NCBI RefSeq assembly: GCF_000525775.1
Contig: NZ_JALU01000016.1
Coordinates: forward strand, 62,001-126,000
Reading direction: 5' to 3'
DNA from: Mogibacterium timidum ATCC 33093
GTDB taxonomy: Bacteria; Bacillota; Clostridia; Peptostreptococcales; Anaerovoracaceae
Length of the DNA: 64,000 bases
The notes beneath the pieces are model-generated. The model was not told the origin of the DNA. It did not search any database and saw only the letters and a list, made by a program, of their open reading frames with translations. Position numbers and translations under genes: made by a program. Positions 62,945 through 64,000 of the stretch are shown here, in pieces; the first letter of the stretch is position 1, and every line of letters starts with the position of its first letter.

Positions 62945-63718
62945 TCAGCGAGCACTTTCGGTACTGTCATATCCTCCAACGCTATCAGCTCCAACCCTAT
63001 AGTCATCTCCGGACTTGCCTGCGAGCAGCCTGTATAGTTCCGCGTTGCTGGCCAGCACGTACGGGAAGGTCCAAAATATTCCTACGATTCCTCCGGTGAT
63101 TACGCTGAGCAGATGCCAACCTATAAACGAGAGATCAAATACAAAAGACTTCCATTTATTGCCCATCATCATTTCTTCGGAACGTGCAAGCGCTTCGTTG
63201 GTATTGATATCCGGATTCTCTGCCAAGATGTATGGAACCATTCGGTACGCATAGGATTTGATTATTCCCGGAACAATCAGAACGAGTGTCCATAGGAATA
63301 TCCAAAGGTTACTGAAGAACATGGTTTTAGTAACATTGAGGTAATTGCTTTTGAATCCGTCACCGAGATGCGTTCCCTTAGCTTCACCCGTAGAGTTGTG
63401 AAGGAAAAACGAGTATATGCTCACATTGAGCGGGTTTAAGACAAATATTCTGACAGCAAGTCCGATCGTGAAAGTTATCAGAAATACGCCCAGAATAATG
63501 ATGCTTAATTGATACAGCGTATAGCTGTCTGCCATGCTATATGACGATGAGGAATGAATGGTGTTATGTGAATCAGAGGTATGTCCGAATTTGCGTATTA
63601 CGGTTAAGCCACCGGCTACAAATAATACATATATCAGGCTCACGAGCACCGAATTCCAGTAGTTTGCCATGAATCGTTTTCTGCCCTTAGCTCTAAGCTC
63701 CGGTCTGTTTATCAACAT
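62945..63718 (-). CDS. DUF975 family membrane protein
   Basis: A 257-residue integral membrane protein with about five helices (VLVSLIYVLFVAGGLTVI, LYQLSIIILGVFLITFTIGLAV, LWIFLWTLVLIVPGIIKSYAY and two more). Typical DUF975 markers are IVPGIIKSYAYRMVPYILAENPDIN and KWKSFVFDLSFIGWH, and LASNAELYRLLAG near the end. The function of the family is unknown. RBS AAAGGAG. Confidence 0.85.
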   Translation of the reverse strand: MLINRPELRAKGRKRFMANYWNSVLVSLIYVLFVAGGLTVIRKFGHTSDSHNTIHSSSSYSMADSYTLYQLSIIILGVFLITFTIGLAVRIFVLNPLNVSIYSFFLHNSTGEAKGTHLGDGFKSNYLNVTKTMFFSNLWIFLWTLVLIVPGIIKSYAYRMVPYILAENPDINTNEALARSEEMMMGNKWKSFVFDLSFIGWHLLSVITGGIVGIFWTFPYVLASNAELYRLLAGKSGDDYRVGADSVGGYDSTESAR

Positions 63719-63808
63719 ATTTATCTCCTTTATCTCCTTAAATTTAATGTACGTCTACAATAGGATAAATTACCGATTATGTCATGTCAATTTGATACCG
63801 TGCACTTT

Positions 63809-63872
63809 AAGAAAAAATTAAATACGGGCAGCGAACTGTCCCGACTTACCGGACCGGTATCGTTACCCGTAT
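63809..63872 (-). terminator. Terminator hairpin downstream of the edge gene
   Basis: ATACGGG and CCCGTAT outer arms with ACCGG/CCGGT inside, followed on the minus strand by a T-rich stretch (TTTAATTTTTTC). It would end the gene cut by the window edge. Confidence 0.6.
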
Positions 63873-63937
63873 GATTATTTGAACTTGAAGCCTGCGCTGC
63901 AGTAACCTGTGGCCGGCTTGGTATGCGGTCTCCCTTG

Positions 63938-64000
63938 CTACTTGCCGATATATCTGCTCTCGATGTAGTAGCGCTTCTCGTTAGCTTCGCCCATCGAGAA
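63938..64000 (-). CDS. C-terminal end of an unidentified gene
   Basis: Twenty codons and a TAG stop, reading FSMGEANEKRYYIESRYIGK at the C-terminus. The rest lies beyond the window. I do not recognise the family from these residues. A terminator hairpin lies 66 bases downstream. Confidence 0.5.
   Translation of the reverse strand, partial: FSMGEANEKRYYIESRYIGK

Overview
The window reads as chromosomal DNA of an anaerobic, low-to-mid GC Firmicute (class Clostridia). The evidence is a CIRCE/HrcA-controlled heat-shock operon, AGGAGG-type ribosome binding sites, common TTG and GTG starts, LPXTG-like and lipoprotein signals, and a full set of selenocysteine genes. Exact placement (for example near Mogibacterium or Family XIII) is inference. 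I see no rRNA, CRISPR array, complete insertion sequence or intact prophage. Gene density is high, so most of the window is housekeeping.

Layout. 1-0.6 kb: partial TSCPD protein and DUF1836 regulator. 0.9-2.6 kb: acyl-CoA ligase with a TTG start. 2.7-8.2 kb: threonine/homoserine block, with hom-ask-asd on the minus strand and thrC plus an ACT-domain protein diverging. 8.3-17.3 kb: selenium island with a LysR regulator, selD (itself read through an in-frame UGA), a class V aminotransferase/cysteine desulfurase, tRNA-Sec, selA, selB and a lipoprotein. It is interrupted at 9.5-10.5 kb by remnants of an SH3-domain protein and a truncated ferredoxin-type aldo/keto reductase. 17.4-24.9 kb: htpG, trxB, an Mrp-type ATPase, then an ArsR repressor with a large four-domain persulfide/CoA-disulfide oxidoreductase. 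25.4-30.7 kb: cupin-XRE regulator, potABCD polyamine importer and a LysR regulator. 30.8-32.2 kb: LVIVD-repeat protein. 32.4-37.4 kb: hrcA-grpE-dnaK-dnaJ.

37.6-45.7 kb is mostly minus strand: an ADP-forming acyl-CoA synthetase alpha subunit with a tandem AsnC-like protein, then dinB, GH25 lysozyme, exonuclease III and a CPYC thioredoxin-like protein, then a purine permease. 46-49 kb: galE and a sortase-type surface protein. 49-51 kb: rpsB-tsf. 51.4-56.1 kb: pepD and an ABC exporter pair. 56.1-57.1 kb: AT-rich island with a candidate small secreted peptide. 57-62.7 kb: hydrolase, purC, mntP, a Na/Pi cotransporter and a galactokinase-like protein whose catalytic motifs are all lost. The window ends with a DUF975 membrane protein and a gene cut by the edge.

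The selenium genes form the most coherent system: SelD makes selenophosphate, SelA converts Ser-tRNA-Sec to Sec-tRNA-Sec, SelB delivers it, and SelD needs the same machinery for its own synthesis. The least explained signals are the galactokinase-like pseudokinase, the small peptide gene, the structured gap at 24.9-25.2 kb and the tandem AsnC/acyl-CoA synthetase pair.
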